In this document: in pieces, positions 38,744 to 48,455 of the stretch | How positions within the stretch are numbered: the first letter of the stretch is position 1 | Layout: each line of letters starts with the position of its first letter | Source: PALG01 sp964495885 | GTDB lineage: Bacteria; Bacteroidota; Bacteroidia; Flavobacteriales; Flavobacteriaceae | Assembly: GCA_964495885.1 (NCBI GenBank) | Contig: CAZBWO010000010.1 | Span: forward strand, 58,699-122,698 | Length of the DNA stretch: 64,000 bases | Direction: 5' to 3' | Notes under the pieces: model-generated | Seen by the model: only the letters and a program-made list of their open reading frames with translations | Told to the model about the DNA's origin: nothing | Databases searched by the model: none | Position numbers and translations under genes: made by a program

Positions 38744-39801
38744 GAAGTTGATTTCGTTGTTCTCTTTCTAGGGGTGTTGATAATATCGAAAAGTATCTTT
38801 GGCTGTACATCCAGACTATTGAATACCGGGATGTCTGTATAAGCACTTAATTCCTTGATATGTAAAGGAGAACTGGAGCAAACCCCCGAAATCGCATCAG
38901 GAACCAAATTGAAGGTCTTTTTTAGCACTTCCAATCCGCCAATAGCCCCAAAAGAATCGGCAGCACAAAAGATAAGCTTATGAATACGGTCCCGTACCTC
39001 TGGGTGTTGCAATAGCAAGGCAGTTTCACGTTGATTGATACCATCGGCAAACTCTACCACCCAGTAATTGTCCTTGTTGTTGGCATATTTCAAATCCAGG
39101 GTATTGAAAATATCCACCGCCTCTTCCTCTTCAATTAAATAAGTGGAAGGATAACCCATAAACGTAAAGTCTGAATAATATTTAGCTCCCGCATCGTTCA
39201 TGCTTAAAATATCCTTTAAACTGGCAGTACCGGTTACTTTGGAAGCACGTACTTCTTTCCCTAAAACTGAAAGTGCATACACACAGGCAGTAGCAGCTGC
39301 ACTTTTTCCAGAATTCATTGCAGTACCAATGACAAGAATAAGTTTGGCACGTGGAAATTTCTTTTCGGCTTTTTTAGGGATGATGGTATTAAAGTCTTTG
39401 GTGTTTAATTTATTTCCTTCGGCATCACACACATATCCCAATGGTTTGATTTGCGTTGGGGAGAGTACTTTTCCGCTTTTGGAAAGCACATTGCCTACCA
39501 ATCCGGAACGCGCCAAAAGGTCTATGGAATCAAATCCGGGTTCGGTTGGGAGTACCCCTTCGTAATAATCGGGGGCATAACGGTTTCCGAAGACAAAAAT
39601 AGCCCTGGTACCTTGATGGATGGTATGAATACGTCCGTGGCTGTTCTCTAAGGAACTGTGTTGCCCCAAAGATGCTACTTCCCCATAGAGTAAATCGCCA
39701 ATTTGTGGCGATTGGGTAATAGGAAGGTATCCTTTTATTGCCTTACGCGGAATGGTAAAAGCCGCACTGGGCAAGCGATAACCAGGTTTTATTTTTTTCA
39801 T
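38740..39801 (-). CDS. DUF1611 P-loop protein
   Basis: About 353 residues. A Rossmann-like N-terminal domain (LAFGNRYAPDY-type segment FVFGNRYAPDYYEG) is followed by a P-loop, VIGTAMNSGKSAAATACVYAL. DUF1611 members include DgcN, proposed to act in D-glutamate metabolism with an epimerase partner; no epimerase is adjacent here. The ATG at 39801 (MKKIKPGYRLPS) is preferred to one 12 codons upstream. It overlaps the isoaspartyl peptidase start (ATGA), so the two products probably work on related amino acid or dipeptide substrates (inference). Confidence 0.82.
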   Translation of the reverse strand: MKKIKPGYRLPSAAFTIPRKAIKGYLPITQSPQIGDLLYGEVASLGQHSSLENSHGRIHTIHQGTRAIFVFGNRYAPDYYEGVLPTEPGFDSIDLLARSGLVGNVLSKSGKVLSPTQIKPLGYVCDAEGNKLNTKDFNTIIPKKAEKKFPRAKLILVIGTAMNSGKSAAATACVYALSVLGKEVRASKVTGTASLKDILSMNDAGAKYYSDFTFMGYPSTYLIEEEEAVDIFNTLDLKYANNKDNYWVVEFADGINQRETALLLQHPEVRDRIHKLIFCAADSFGAIGGLEVLKKTFNLVPDAISGVCSSSPLHIKELSAYTDIPVFNSLDVQPKILFDIINTPRKRTTKSTS

Positions 39802-39909
39802 GGCTGTTTGAAATTTTAGGGGCGCAATATACACCACGAAAGCATTGGTTTGACAAAGCCCATAAAATATTTACAATTCTTTCACAATAAGCTAAAAACC
39901 CTACTGAAA

Positions 39910-40656
39910 CTATGCACTTTCAGCTTGTTCCATACCCCAAATCCTTCCTGCTAAAAATGCCCTTACCAAATGCTGGTGCACCATATCCAAATCATAACGG
40001 TACACGCCGTCATGCTTTCCCATGGAAAGGGTACTTAATAAAGTGGCTAGGCTATTGAGCTGATTCACCATTTTTTGCGGATACGAACCTTCGGTTTCTT
40101 TTAGGGTGTGAAGGTTGGTGATGGCATCTTCCACTAATTGGGTGGCCTTTTCCAGATCTTTTTTAATGGGTTCGGGTAGTGTAAGTAGATTGGTGCCCTC
40201 TACATGTTCCCTAAATTTCCCAAGAGCTGTTTCGTGCTGCATAAAAAGTCGTCTTGCCTCTAGGATATCATCCAACTCGGAATCCATCAAAGGGGTCATG
40301 CCCAAGGCCGAGTCTTTGATAAGCACCTCCATAGTTGGAATTTTAATGAGGGTGCCGTCCTCTATGGTATGTACATTTTCAATGCCGTTATAAATACCCA
40401 ATACTGCAGAATAATGCCTGTTGCCATAGTATTGCCTTCCCAAATCCCAAAGGGTTTCCCCTTCTTTAAAAGTGTGTACCGTAATACTGTCCTGTACTGT
40501 TTCTTCAGGAGTTTCCCCTTCAATTTCATTCGTACCTGCAGGATTTTCATACAATTTATTGGCAATGACTTCTTCCGCAGAGTTGTTTTCGGGTTTCGAG
40601 TCTTTACAACCCACACAGAGGGAGAGGAATGCGATCGTCACAAGTAGATACTTCAT
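39910..40656 (-). CDS. LysM domain lipoprotein
   Basis: A 248-residue lipoprotein: signal peptide with lipobox SLCVGC, Cys at residue 17. One LysM peptidoglycan-binding domain follows at about 58-107 (HTFKEGETLWDLGRQYYGNR, ending TLIKIPT), then a helical C-terminal region of unknown fold. It probably bridges outer membrane and cell wall. Stands alone, with 107 bases before the next gene on the same strand. Confidence 0.85.
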   Translation of the reverse strand: MKYLLVTIAFLSLCVGCKDSKPENNSAEEVIANKLYENPAGTNEIEGETPEETVQDSITVHTFKEGETLWDLGRQYYGNRHYSAVLGIYNGIENVHTIEDGTLIKIPTMEVLIKDSALGMTPLMDSELDDILEARRLFMQHETALGKFREHVEGTNLLTLPEPIKKDLEKATQLVEDAITNLHTLKETEGSYPQKMVNQLNSLATLLSTLSMGKHDGVYRYDLDMVHQHLVRAFLAGRIWGMEQAESA

Positions 40657-40762
40657 AGCAAGGGTATTTAGGTTACACTTACTAAAATAGGAAATTTGTG
40701 ACTACGTCTTTGTTTTGTTGGGTATTTTTATCCTAAAGTCTATATACTGGTAGTAGGTTCTG

Positions 40763-42055
40763 TTATTCAACCAAGAGCTTCTTATGGATAACTTGTCCAT
40801 TGGTATGCACAACAGTCACTACATACATCCCTTCGGAAAGACTGGAAACATCCAAGGTGGGCAAGGTAGTGGTAAGCACCTTTTGTCCTGTTACCGTAAA
40901 CACTTCAATCTTTTGAATGGCTTCCGAAGAAGTAATCGTTAGTTCCGTTTGGGCCGGATTGGGGTACAAGCGTACCGCTGTATTAGTAACTTCAATATCT
41001 TCCATAGCCAATCCGCAGTCCAAGGCATTCATATACCCCCAAATATCATCATTTAGGGTAAAGGGCACAGGAGTGTTATTGGGCGCTTCCCCCATACGTA
41101 CCAATACAAGGTTTTGGGAAGGGATAACATTCAAAAACTGCCCATCGGCACCAAGGCCCGCCACCAAATCTTCTGGGGCGTTGGGCATAAAGGTTCCATC
41201 AAAAACTATTTGACTTTGCGGAATCATAAAACTATCCTTGCCATTCAACCACCATAAATACCCATAAGCTTCATTGAGGTTTTGGGAGGTATTGATCATC
41301 TCATTCAAATAATTGGTATCTGCAATCACAGGAGTGGTATCCCAAGTACCTTGGTTCAAAATCAATAAACCATACCGAGCCATACTTCTGGCCGTACTGA
41401 AAAACACCCGATTATATCCCTGTGGAAGATACAACCCGCTCATTCCGGTAGGGCTTAGGATTTTCTGATTTGCATACTGATTCAACGTTTGCCCCGATGC
41501 ATTCTCAAGTACGTCAGTTAATAGGGTGTAGGGGCCATTGTGATAGGCCCATCGCGTACCGGCATCAGCTAGATACTCTAAACAATTAGGGTCTGTACAA
41601 TGGGGATCGGTCACCCCGTCATCCAACCCAGAAGTCATACTCAATTGGTGCCAAATGGTGATGAGGTCTTCCTTGGCCAAAGGGGCATTGGTCCATCCCT
41701 GTCCTAGATAGTCAGAGGTTTTATCGGTAATATCCAGTAGATTTTCTTCCTGGGCAATTCCTATGAGCCCTGCGGTAAGCGTTTTTCCGGCAGAAGCCCA
41801 GTACCAGGAGTCTTCCTGTGTCTGCCCGTTAAAATATTGTTCCAGTACTATTTTTCCGTCCTTCAATACAATAAAACCTTTGGTATTCTGATCTTCCAAG
41901 AAAGTATATAGCGCATCAATATTGTCTTGACACCACCCAAGGGAAGCAGGGTCTATGGTTTCCCATTCATTACTTCCATTAGGCGGAAAATACAATTGGG
42001 CATGTGCCATGCAGACGGCACCCAATAGAGCTAGTAGGCTAAGTAAAGAGTTCAT
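40763..42055 (-). CDS. Secreted serine hydrolase (beta-lactamase fold) with T9SS sorting domain
   Basis: Signal peptide (MNSLLSLLALLGAVCMAHAQ) from the ATG at 42055, followed by a class C beta-lactamase/esterase domain and a T9SS domain (VRLYPNPAQTELTITS to the end). The active-site SxxK is SAGK in YWASAGKTL, and the Y-x-N-like motif is YHN in WAYHNGPY. The ATG 16 codons upstream is rejected because it puts polar residues before the signal. A surface esterase or peptidase is likely; beta-lactam resistance is not implied. Confidence 0.87.
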   Translation of the reverse strand: MNSLLSLLALLGAVCMAHAQLYFPPNGSNEWETIDPASLGWCQDNIDALYTFLEDQNTKGFIVLKDGKIVLEQYFNGQTQEDSWYWASAGKTLTAGLIGIAQEENLLDITDKTSDYLGQGWTNAPLAKEDLITIWHQLSMTSGLDDGVTDPHCTDPNCLEYLADAGTRWAYHNGPYTLLTDVLENASGQTLNQYANQKILSPTGMSGLYLPQGYNRVFFSTARSMARYGLLILNQGTWDTTPVIADTNYLNEMINTSQNLNEAYGYLWWLNGKDSFMIPQSQIVFDGTFMPNAPEDLVAGLGADGQFLNVIPSQNLVLVRMGEAPNNTPVPFTLNDDIWGYMNALDCGLAMEDIEVTNTAVRLYPNPAQTELTITSSEAIQKIEVFTVTGQKVLTTTLPTLDVSSLSEGMYVVTVVHTNGQVIHKKLLVE

Positions 42056-42124
42056 AGGCGTCAATGGTTTACAATTAGACTCCCAAGTGGGTAAAAGGTT
42101 CAATGGGGTGTTAAAATACTATAT

Positions 42125-42427
42125 TTATTCTGAAGCACTTAACTTCAGGTATTGTTTTCGCCCAACCGTGATGTACCACATGGCAAAGAGCGGATTGCTG
42201 CCTGTTAACGTCCAAGTTTTGGTTTCCCCATCTTGAAGATCAAATGTAACCTCGTTGGATTCACACCAGTCTATGACAGCCTTTAGACGATGTGCTCCTG
42301 AAGGTATAGAATAGGTTTGCGACTCCCCATTTTTAAGACTGCCCAATACTTGGTCGTCCAATACAAGCTGAATCTTTCGTAGCCTATTGGAGAAACCAGA
42401 AGGTCTATGGATGGTAATTTTCGTCAT
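42125..42427 (-). CDS. Small protein coupled to the his operon
   Basis: A 100-residue soluble protein rich in beta strands (KIQLVLDDQVLGSLKNGESQ, VTFDLQDGETKTWTLTGSN). The pattern resembles a PEGA or carboxypeptidase-like beta-sandwich, but I could not assign a family. Its ATG overlaps the hisIE stop by four bases (42424-42427), making it the ninth gene of the operon. Whether it has any part in histidine synthesis is unknown. Confidence 0.65.
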   Translation of the reverse strand: MTKITIHRPSGFSNRLRKIQLVLDDQVLGSLKNGESQTYSIPSGAHRLKAVIDWCESNEVTFDLQDGETKTWTLTGSNPLFAMWYITVGRKQYLKLSASE

Positions 42428-43014
42428 TTCCTGTTTCTATTCTTTAGAATAGATTCTATCTCTTCAAAAGTAGTATTTTTTGATTTTAATAATATTAAAT
42501 AATGGTACAATAAATCGGCAGCTTCATTTCTAAAAAGCTCACTATTATCATCTTTTGCTTCTATGATTAATTCAATAGCTTCTTCACCTACTTTTTGGGC
42601 CACTTTATTAATCCCTTTTTCAAACAATGCATTGGTATAGGAATCGGCATGATTACAATCAATTCGTTCATTGATAGTTGCTTCCAATTCATAAATAAAG
42701 CCTTTTGCGGTTTCTTCTTTAAAGCAGGAAACAGCACCCGTATGGCAGGTTGGTCCAGTGGGATTCGCTTTTATTAAAAGGGTGTCATTGTCACAATCTA
42801 TAAGCATGGTTGCAACATGTAGGAAATGACCAGAAGTTTCTCCTTTGGTCCATAACCTATTCTTACTTCTGCTGAAGAAGGTCACTTTTTGGGTCTCTTT
42901 CGTTTTAATGTAGGCTGCTTCATTCATATACCCCAACATTAAAACTTGTAGGGTATTGGTATCCTGAACAATAACAGGTACCAAACCATTTCCTTTTGTA
43001 AAATCTATCGTCAT
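42424..43014 (-). CDS. hisIE: Bifunctional phosphoribosyl-AMP cyclohydrolase / phosphoribosyl-ATP pyrophosphatase
   Basis: Catalyses steps two and three of histidine synthesis. HisI domain at about residues 1-105 with zinc cysteines in LIDCDNDTLL and THTGAVSCF-like PTCHTGAVSCF; HisE domain after that with EEAIELIIEAKDD and NEAADLLYHYLILL. Length 196 fits the fused form. It overlaps hisF upstream and the small gene downstream by four bases each. Confidence 0.95.
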   Translation of the reverse strand: MTIDFTKGNGLVPVIVQDTNTLQVLMLGYMNEAAYIKTKETQKVTFFSRSKNRLWTKGETSGHFLHVATMLIDCDNDTLLIKANPTGPTCHTGAVSCFKEETAKGFIYELEATINERIDCNHADSYTNALFEKGINKVAQKVGEEAIELIIEAKDDNSELFRNEAADLLYHYLILLKSKNTTFEEIESILKNRNRK

Positions 43015-43763
43015 CGTATTGCAATGTTTTTTGTTCTTAAATAGTGTTTTAATTGGGGAATAGGAATTTCTCCAAAGTGAAAAATACTTGCCGCCAGTCC
43101 ACCAGTAGCAGTAGTTTGCTCAAATACTTCCTTAAAGTGTTGTTTCTTCCCAGCACCTCCCGATGCAATGACGGGAATGTTTACGGCTGTGGAAACTTGA
43201 TGGGTAATGTCTATTGCAAAACCATTTTTGGTTCCATCATTATTCATGGAAGTAAGTAATATTTCCCCTGCTCCTAGGCGTTCAACTTGTTGGGCCCATT
43301 CTATAGTGCTTATCATAGTAGGGGTCCTACCGCCATGTACAAAGACCTTCCATTCCTCTCCCGTAAATTTCGTGTCTATGGCAACAACCACACACTGACT
43401 CCCAAAAGTATCTGCAATTTCTCTGATTAGGGTGGGATCATGTACCGCAGCAGAATTGATACTTACTTTATCGGCTCCCGCATTTAACAAACTACGAACA
43501 TCTTCAATACTTTTAATTCCGCCACCTACCGTAAAGGGAATAGTTATTTCCTGGGCGATTTGTGTCACCAGCTCCACAAATGTTTTTCGGTTTTCCACCG
43601 TTGCCGTAATATCTAAGAATACCAATTCATCAGCCCCTTGTTGTACATATTGTTGGGCTAGGGCTACGGGATCACCGGCATCTTTTATGTCAATGAAATT
43701 GATTCCTTTCACGGTTCGGCCATCCTTGATGTCCAAACAGGGTATAATTCGTTTTTTCAACAT
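43011..43763 (-). CDS. hisF: Imidazole glycerol phosphate synthase, cyclase subunit
   Basis: TIM barrel that uses ammonia from HisH to make IGP and AICAR. Catalytic Asp11 is in CLDIKDGRTVKG and the second Asp is in VVVAIDTKF. Phosphate-binding loops are GGGIKSIED and IASGGAG. Length 250. It overlaps hisA by seven bases and hisIE by four. Confidence 0.96.
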   Translation of the reverse strand: MLKKRIIPCLDIKDGRTVKGINFIDIKDAGDPVALAQQYVQQGADELVFLDITATVENRKTFVELVTQIAQEITIPFTVGGGIKSIEDVRSLLNAGADKVSINSAAVHDPTLIREIADTFGSQCVVVAIDTKFTGEEWKVFVHGGRTPTMISTIEWAQQVERLGAGEILLTSMNNDGTKNGFAIDITHQVSTAVNIPVIASGGAGKKQHFKEVFEQTTATGGLAASIFHFGEIPIPQLKHYLRTKNIAIR

Positions 43764-44470
43764 AATTCGCTGAGTTGTTTTAGGGTAATTTGACCCTCAT
43801 AAATGGCTTTTCCAACAATGACTCCATGGCAGCCTATTTTTTTCAGCTGTAATAAATCATTTAGACTTGACACACCACCACTGGCAATGAGTTTCACGGT
43901 TGTTTCAGAAATAATCTCCGTATACAAATCAAGGGAAGGGCCTTCAAGCATCCCGTCTTTTGCAATGTCTGTGCATACTACATATTTCACCCCATCTTTC
44001 TCATATTGCGAAATAAAGTCCACTACATCCAATGTGGAAGTGTTTAACCATCCCGCAGTGGCGATTTTCCTATTGCGACAATCAGCTCCCAAAATAATAC
44101 GGTCATTGCCATATTGTTGTATCCAACTCTTAAAGACATGCGCTTCTTTCACGGCAATACTTCCAGCGGTTATTTGTTGTACCCCACTTTCAAAAGCAAT
44201 CCGTACATCCTCATCAGATTTTAGTCCGCCCCCAAAGTCAACTTTCAATGTTGTTTGCGCACAAATTTGTTCCAACGTTTTATAATTCACAATGTGTTGT
44301 GACTTGGCTCCGTCTAAGTCTACCAGGTGTAGGTAGGTTATCCCATTTGCTTCAAATGCTTTTGCAACTTCCAGAGGATCTTTATTATACACTTTCTTCG
44401 TGTTGTAATCTCCTTTTGAAAGTCTCACACATTTTCCGTCAATAATATCAATGGCAGGTATAATTCTCAT
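43757..44470 (-). CDS. hisA: ProFAR isomerase
   Basis: Amadori isomerase of step four, a TIM barrel homologous to HisF. Asp8 is in IPAIDIIDGKCVRL and the second acid in VCTDIAKDGMLEGPS. Phosphate loops are DFGGGLKSDED and ASGGVSSLNDL. Length 237. Overlaps hisH by four bases. Confidence 0.95.
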   Translation of the reverse strand: MRIIPAIDIIDGKCVRLSKGDYNTKKVYNKDPLEVAKAFEANGITYLHLVDLDGAKSQHIVNYKTLEQICAQTTLKVDFGGGLKSDEDVRIAFESGVQQITAGSIAVKEAHVFKSWIQQYGNDRIILGADCRNRKIATAGWLNTSTLDVVDFISQYEKDGVKYVVCTDIAKDGMLEGPSLDLYTEIISETTVKLIASGGVSSLNDLLQLKKIGCHGVIVGKAIYEGQITLKQLSELC

Positions 44471-45060
44471 AAGGCTAAAAAGTTCTTTAAAAGTTGCGCA
44501 CCTATTTCAGCCGATTTCTCTGGGTGAAATTGGGTAGCATAAAAGTTATCTTTTTGCAGCGCAGCACTAAATTCATTGATGTAGTGGCACTTTGCCACTG
44601 TTTCCTTGCATGGCGCTGCATAGTAACTATGTACATAGTACATATCATTATCTTTATGAATTCCATTAAATAGTTTTCCATCTATTAGTTTTCCATCTAT
44701 CGTGGTGAAGCTATTCCAGCCCATATGTGGTACCTTGTCCTTAGGTGGAAATCGTTTCACTTCCGTATCAAAAATCCCTAGGCATTGGGTGTTCCCTTCT
44801 TCGGAATGTGTACACATGAGTTGTAGGCCCAAACAAATCCCCAGGAAAGGCTGGGTTATGGAAGGAATAATTTCATCCAAGTTTTTTTTCCGAAGGTACT
44901 CCATAGCGCTACTTGCCTCTCCAACCCCAGGAAATATAACTTTATCGGCTGCGTAAATACGATCCTTGTCATCTGTAATGATGCTGTCATGTCCCAATCG
45001 GGATAAAGCATTCTGAACAGACCGGGTATTCCCTGCATTGTATTGTATAATTGCAATCAT
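44467..45060 (-). CDS. hisH: Imidazole glycerol phosphate synthase, glutaminase subunit
   Basis: Class I glutamine amidotransferase feeding ammonia to HisF. The nucleophile Cys is in FLGICLGLQLM, and the His-Glu pair is in QFHPEKS. The oxyanion strand PGVGEA is present. Length 197. Overlaps hisB and hisA by four bases each. Confidence 0.95.
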   Translation of the reverse strand: MIAIIQYNAGNTRSVQNALSRLGHDSIITDDKDRIYAADKVIFPGVGEASSAMEYLRKKNLDEIIPSITQPFLGICLGLQLMCTHSEEGNTQCLGIFDTEVKRFPPKDKVPHMGWNSFTTIDGKLIDGKLFNGIHKDNDMYYVHSYYAAPCKETVAKCHYINEFSAALQKDNFYATQFHPEKSAEIGAQLLKNFLAL

Positions 45061-46145
45061 AAACTTCCTTTGGTACTAGGGATACTGTAATTGTTTGTTT
45101 GTTGAACTGCCATCTTTACGGCTTTGGCAAAGGCTTTGAATATCGCCTCAATTTTATGGTGCTCATTATTACCTTCCGCTTGAATGTTTAAGTTGCATTT
45201 AGCTGCATCACTGAACGATTTAAAGAAGTGCAGGAACATTTCGGTGGGCATTTCCCCAATCATTTCACGTTTAAAATCTGCCTCCCAAACGAGCCAGGGC
45301 CTTCCTCCAAAGTCTACGGCTACTTGCGCCAAGCAATCATCCATGGGAAGTAAAAACCCATATCTATTGATTCCTTTTTTATTGCCTAATGCCTTACGGA
45401 AGGCTTCTCCTAGTGTAATGGCAACATCCTCTATGGTGTGGTGTTCATCTACTTCCAAATCTCCTTTTACGAGTACCTCCAAATCAATGGTTCCGTGTTT
45501 GGCAATTTGCTGCAGCATATGGTCAAAGAAGCCAATTCCGGTAGCCAATTTTGATATTCCCTTACCATCTAGGTTTACCATCACTTGTATATTCGTTTCT
45601 TTGGTGCTTCTGGTAACTATTGCTTTCCGCGGAATTGCTTTTAGATAGCTATAGATGGTTTCCCAACTGTGGGTACTTAAGACCGCCTCATCATTGTGAT
45701 CGCCTATAAAGATTCCTTTTGCTTGTAGGTTGGTCGCTAACTCCATGTCTGAAGCCCTATCGCCTATGACAAACGAATGGGCCAAATCATAATTTCCATG
45801 GATATAGGCCGTGAGCATCCCGGTTTTTGGTTTTCGGGTAGGAGCATGGTCTTCCGGAAAGCTTTTATCAATCAACACCTCTTTAAAAACAATCCCTTCA
45901 TTTCTAAAGGCTTGAATGATTTTATTTTGGGCAGGCCAAAAAGTTGCTTCGGGAAAGGCTTCCGTTCCCAGTCCATCCTGATTGGTAACCATGACCAATT
46001 CGTAATCCAGTTCCTTCACAATTCTTGAAAGCCATTGAAACACACCTGGGTAAAACTCCAGCTTTTCAAGACGATCTACTTGGTAATCCACAGGGGGTTC
46101 AATCACCAACGTTCCATCCCTGTCTATAAATAATACTTTTTTCAT
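45057..46145 (-). CDS. hisB: Bifunctional histidinol-phosphatase / imidazoleglycerol-phosphate dehydratase
   Basis: N-terminal HAD phosphatase (FIDRDGTLVIEPP, then VMVTNQDGLG and VIGDRASDMELA) fused to C-terminal IGPD with metal-binding HHTIEDVAI and GFFDHMLQQIAKHG. It therefore covers steps six and eight. Length 362 is normal for the fused form known from enterobacteria, Campylobacter and Bacteroidota. Overlaps hisC and hisH by four bases each. Confidence 0.96.
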   Translation of the reverse strand: MKKVLFIDRDGTLVIEPPVDYQVDRLEKLEFYPGVFQWLSRIVKELDYELVMVTNQDGLGTEAFPEATFWPAQNKIIQAFRNEGIVFKEVLIDKSFPEDHAPTRKPKTGMLTAYIHGNYDLAHSFVIGDRASDMELATNLQAKGIFIGDHNDEAVLSTHSWETIYSYLKAIPRKAIVTRSTKETNIQVMVNLDGKGISKLATGIGFFDHMLQQIAKHGTIDLEVLVKGDLEVDEHHTIEDVAITLGEAFRKALGNKKGINRYGFLLPMDDCLAQVAVDFGGRPWLVWEADFKREMIGEMPTEMFLHFFKSFSDAAKCNLNIQAEGNNEHHKIEAIFKAFAKAVKMAVQQTNNYSIPSTKGSL

Positions 46146-47182
46146 ACAAATGTTTTTATGGCGTTAAGCAGTTTATCATTCTCTTCTGGGGTGCCTATCG
46201 TAATTCGTAGGCAATTTGTTATTTGTGCAGTTCTATTTCTTACAATAAGCTGTTTTGAAATCAAATAGGCGTATAGCCTATTGGCATCTTCCACTTCAAT
46301 CAAAAGGAAATTGGCATCAGAGGGATAAACAGTCTGAACTTGTGTAAGTTCTTTAAGTGCCAATGCAACCCGTTCTTTTTCCGCTAGGATAAGCGCCACT
46401 CTATCTTTAAAGGCAGCATAGGTGTCCAATGCTTGTAGGGCTGCCTGTTGGTTTAGCGAACTCACATTGTAGGGGGGCTTTATTTTATTGAAAAGGGAGA
46501 TTATTTCAGTACAAGCATATGCCGTACCTATCCTTGCCCCTGCAAGCCCCCAAGCTTTACTGAAGGTCTGGCTAACGACTAAATTGTGGTATTCATCAAT
46601 AAGTGGGAGGAGTGAATTGGCCTTGGCAAAATCAATGTAGGCTTCATCTACCATAACAATCCCATTAAATCTTTGAAGGATCTGCTCAATCGTATGGCTA
46701 TCCATACAATTGCCGGTTGGGTTATTTGGAGAACAAAGGAAGATCACTTTAAGGGTGTCATCATTTAAGTAGGGCTTCAGTAACTCCAAGTCAATTTGAA
46801 ACGCAGTGTTTAAAGGAACCTTCACAAGGGGAACATCATTAATAGCTGCAGATACCTCGTACATTCCGTAGGTGGGAACAAAGGTGAGTGCCTTGTCAAT
46901 TCCCGGCCTACAGCATATCCGTAAGAGCAAGTCGATGACTTCATCAGAGCCGTTGCCAATAAATAACTGATTCGCACCTACTTGTTTTATCTTCGATAGT
47001 TGTTCCTTTAGCACTTTCTGATAGGGGTCTGGATAGCGGTTTAAAGTTCCAAACGGACTTTCATTGGCGTCCAAGAAAACCCCTTCACCTCCAGTAAATT
47101 CATCCCTGGCACTGGAATAGGGCGATAGCGCTGTAATATTTGGACGTACCAAGTGTTTAATAGATTTCATGTCATTCTTCAT
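46142..47182 (-). CDS. hisC: Histidinol-phosphate aminotransferase
   Basis: Fold-I PLP aminotransferase of step seven. The PLP lysine is in SQTFSKAWGLAGARIG; the cofactor-binding FIGNGSDEVIDLLLR and CSPNNPTGN are intact. Length 346. The start is the ATG at 47182, overlapping hisD by 11 bases. Confidence 0.95.
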   Translation of the reverse strand: MKNDMKSIKHLVRPNITALSPYSSARDEFTGGEGVFLDANESPFGTLNRYPDPYQKVLKEQLSKIKQVGANQLFIGNGSDEVIDLLLRICCRPGIDKALTFVPTYGMYEVSAAINDVPLVKVPLNTAFQIDLELLKPYLNDDTLKVIFLCSPNNPTGNCMDSHTIEQILQRFNGIVMVDEAYIDFAKANSLLPLIDEYHNLVVSQTFSKAWGLAGARIGTAYACTEIISLFNKIKPPYNVSSLNQQAALQALDTYAAFKDRVALILAEKERVALALKELTQVQTVYPSDANFLLIEVEDANRLYAYLISKQLIVRNRTAQITNCLRITIGTPEENDKLLNAIKTFV

Positions 47183-48455
47183 TTAATCGTAGACTTACGG
47201 CATTTTTGTGGGCGATGAGTGCCTCTGCTTCTGCCAAGATTTCAATGGCATTTCCAATGTTTTGGATACCTTCCTTACTCACCTTTTGAAAGGTGATCTT
47301 CTTTACAAAGCTGTCTACGGAAACACCACTGTAACTTTTGGCATAGCCATTAGTGGGTAAGGTGTGGTTGGTTCCGCTTGCGTAGTCCCCTGCCGATTCA
47401 CAACTGTAGTTTCCAACGAAAACAGAACCGGCATTTTTAATTCCATCCAACCACTTCATTGCACGTTCGGAAGCGATAATTAAATGTTCGGGGGCATAGG
47501 CATTGCTAAGCTCAAAACACGCTTCAATACTTTCCAAAACAATGGCTTTGCTATTTTTCAAAGCCTCTAAAATGATGTCCTTTCTAGGGAGTTTCGGTAG
47601 TTGTTTTGCGATTTCATCATTGCATTGTTGCACCACTGTTTGATCATCACTTAGCAAAATCACTTGGCTGTCAGCCCCATGTTCCGCTTGCGATAATAAA
47701 TCGGCAGCTACAAAAGCAGGCTTGCAGGTATCATCGGCAATCACCAACACCTCACTGGGGCCAGCGGGCATGTCTATTGCAACACCCTCTTGCTGGATGA
47801 TTTCCTTGGCTTTGGTCACATACTGATTTCCAGGACCAAAGATTTTATACACCTTCGGAATGGTTGCTGTCCCATAGGCCATTGCAGCAACTGCCTGCGC
47901 ACCACCTACCTTAAAGATTTTCGAGATCCCAACGAGCTGTGCCGTATACAGTATGGCTGGGTGTAATACTTGGTCTTGGTTGGGTGGCGTGCATAACACC
48001 ACCTCCTTGCACCCCGCAATTTTAGCTGGGATTCCCAACATTAGAATAGAGGAGAAGAGGGGCGCACTGCCCCCCGGAATGTATAATCCCACTTTTTCAA
48101 TGGCAACAGCCTTTCTCCAACATTGAACCCCGGGCGCCGTTTCAATAGACGCTTCCTTAAGTTGTTGTGTTTTATGGAAGCGCATGATATTCTCATACGC
48201 AATGGCGATGGCATCTTTAAGGGCTTTCGGTGTTTGGGCAATGGCAGTTTCAATTTCAGTATCGGTAACTTGAATGCCTTCTAAACGTACCCCATCAAAA
48301 AGTTGGGTGTACCTAAAAAGGGCTTCATCTCCTTTTTCCCGCACCTCATTTAGAATGGAGGTGACCGATGCGGTTAGTTGCTGTTCATCCATCACAGGGC
48401 GTTTGATGAACGCTTCCCATTGTGACCTCTTGGGTGTAAAGTACGTCTGTATCAT
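47172..48455 (-). CDS. hisD: Histidinol dehydrogenase
   Basis: Zinc- and NAD-dependent oxidation of histidinol to histidine, the final two steps. Signature elements are the YIPGGSAPLFSSILML loop, DMPAGPSEVLVIAD, LLSQAEHGADSQ with zinc ligands, and the late GTNHTLPTNGYAKSYSG. Length 427. Overlaps hisG by four bases. Confidence 0.96.
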   Translation of the reverse strand: MIQTYFTPKRSQWEAFIKRPVMDEQQLTASVTSILNEVREKGDEALFRYTQLFDGVRLEGIQVTDTEIETAIAQTPKALKDAIAIAYENIMRFHKTQQLKEASIETAPGVQCWRKAVAIEKVGLYIPGGSAPLFSSILMLGIPAKIAGCKEVVLCTPPNQDQVLHPAILYTAQLVGISKIFKVGGAQAVAAMAYGTATIPKVYKIFGPGNQYVTKAKEIIQQEGVAIDMPAGPSEVLVIADDTCKPAFVAADLLSQAEHGADSQVILLSDDQTVVQQCNDEIAKQLPKLPRKDIILEALKNSKAIVLESIEACFELSNAYAPEHLIIASERAMKWLDGIKNAGSVFVGNYSCESAGDYASGTNHTLPTNGYAKSYSGVSVDSFVKKITFQKVSKEGIQNIGNAIEILAEAEALIAHKNAVSLRLNEE

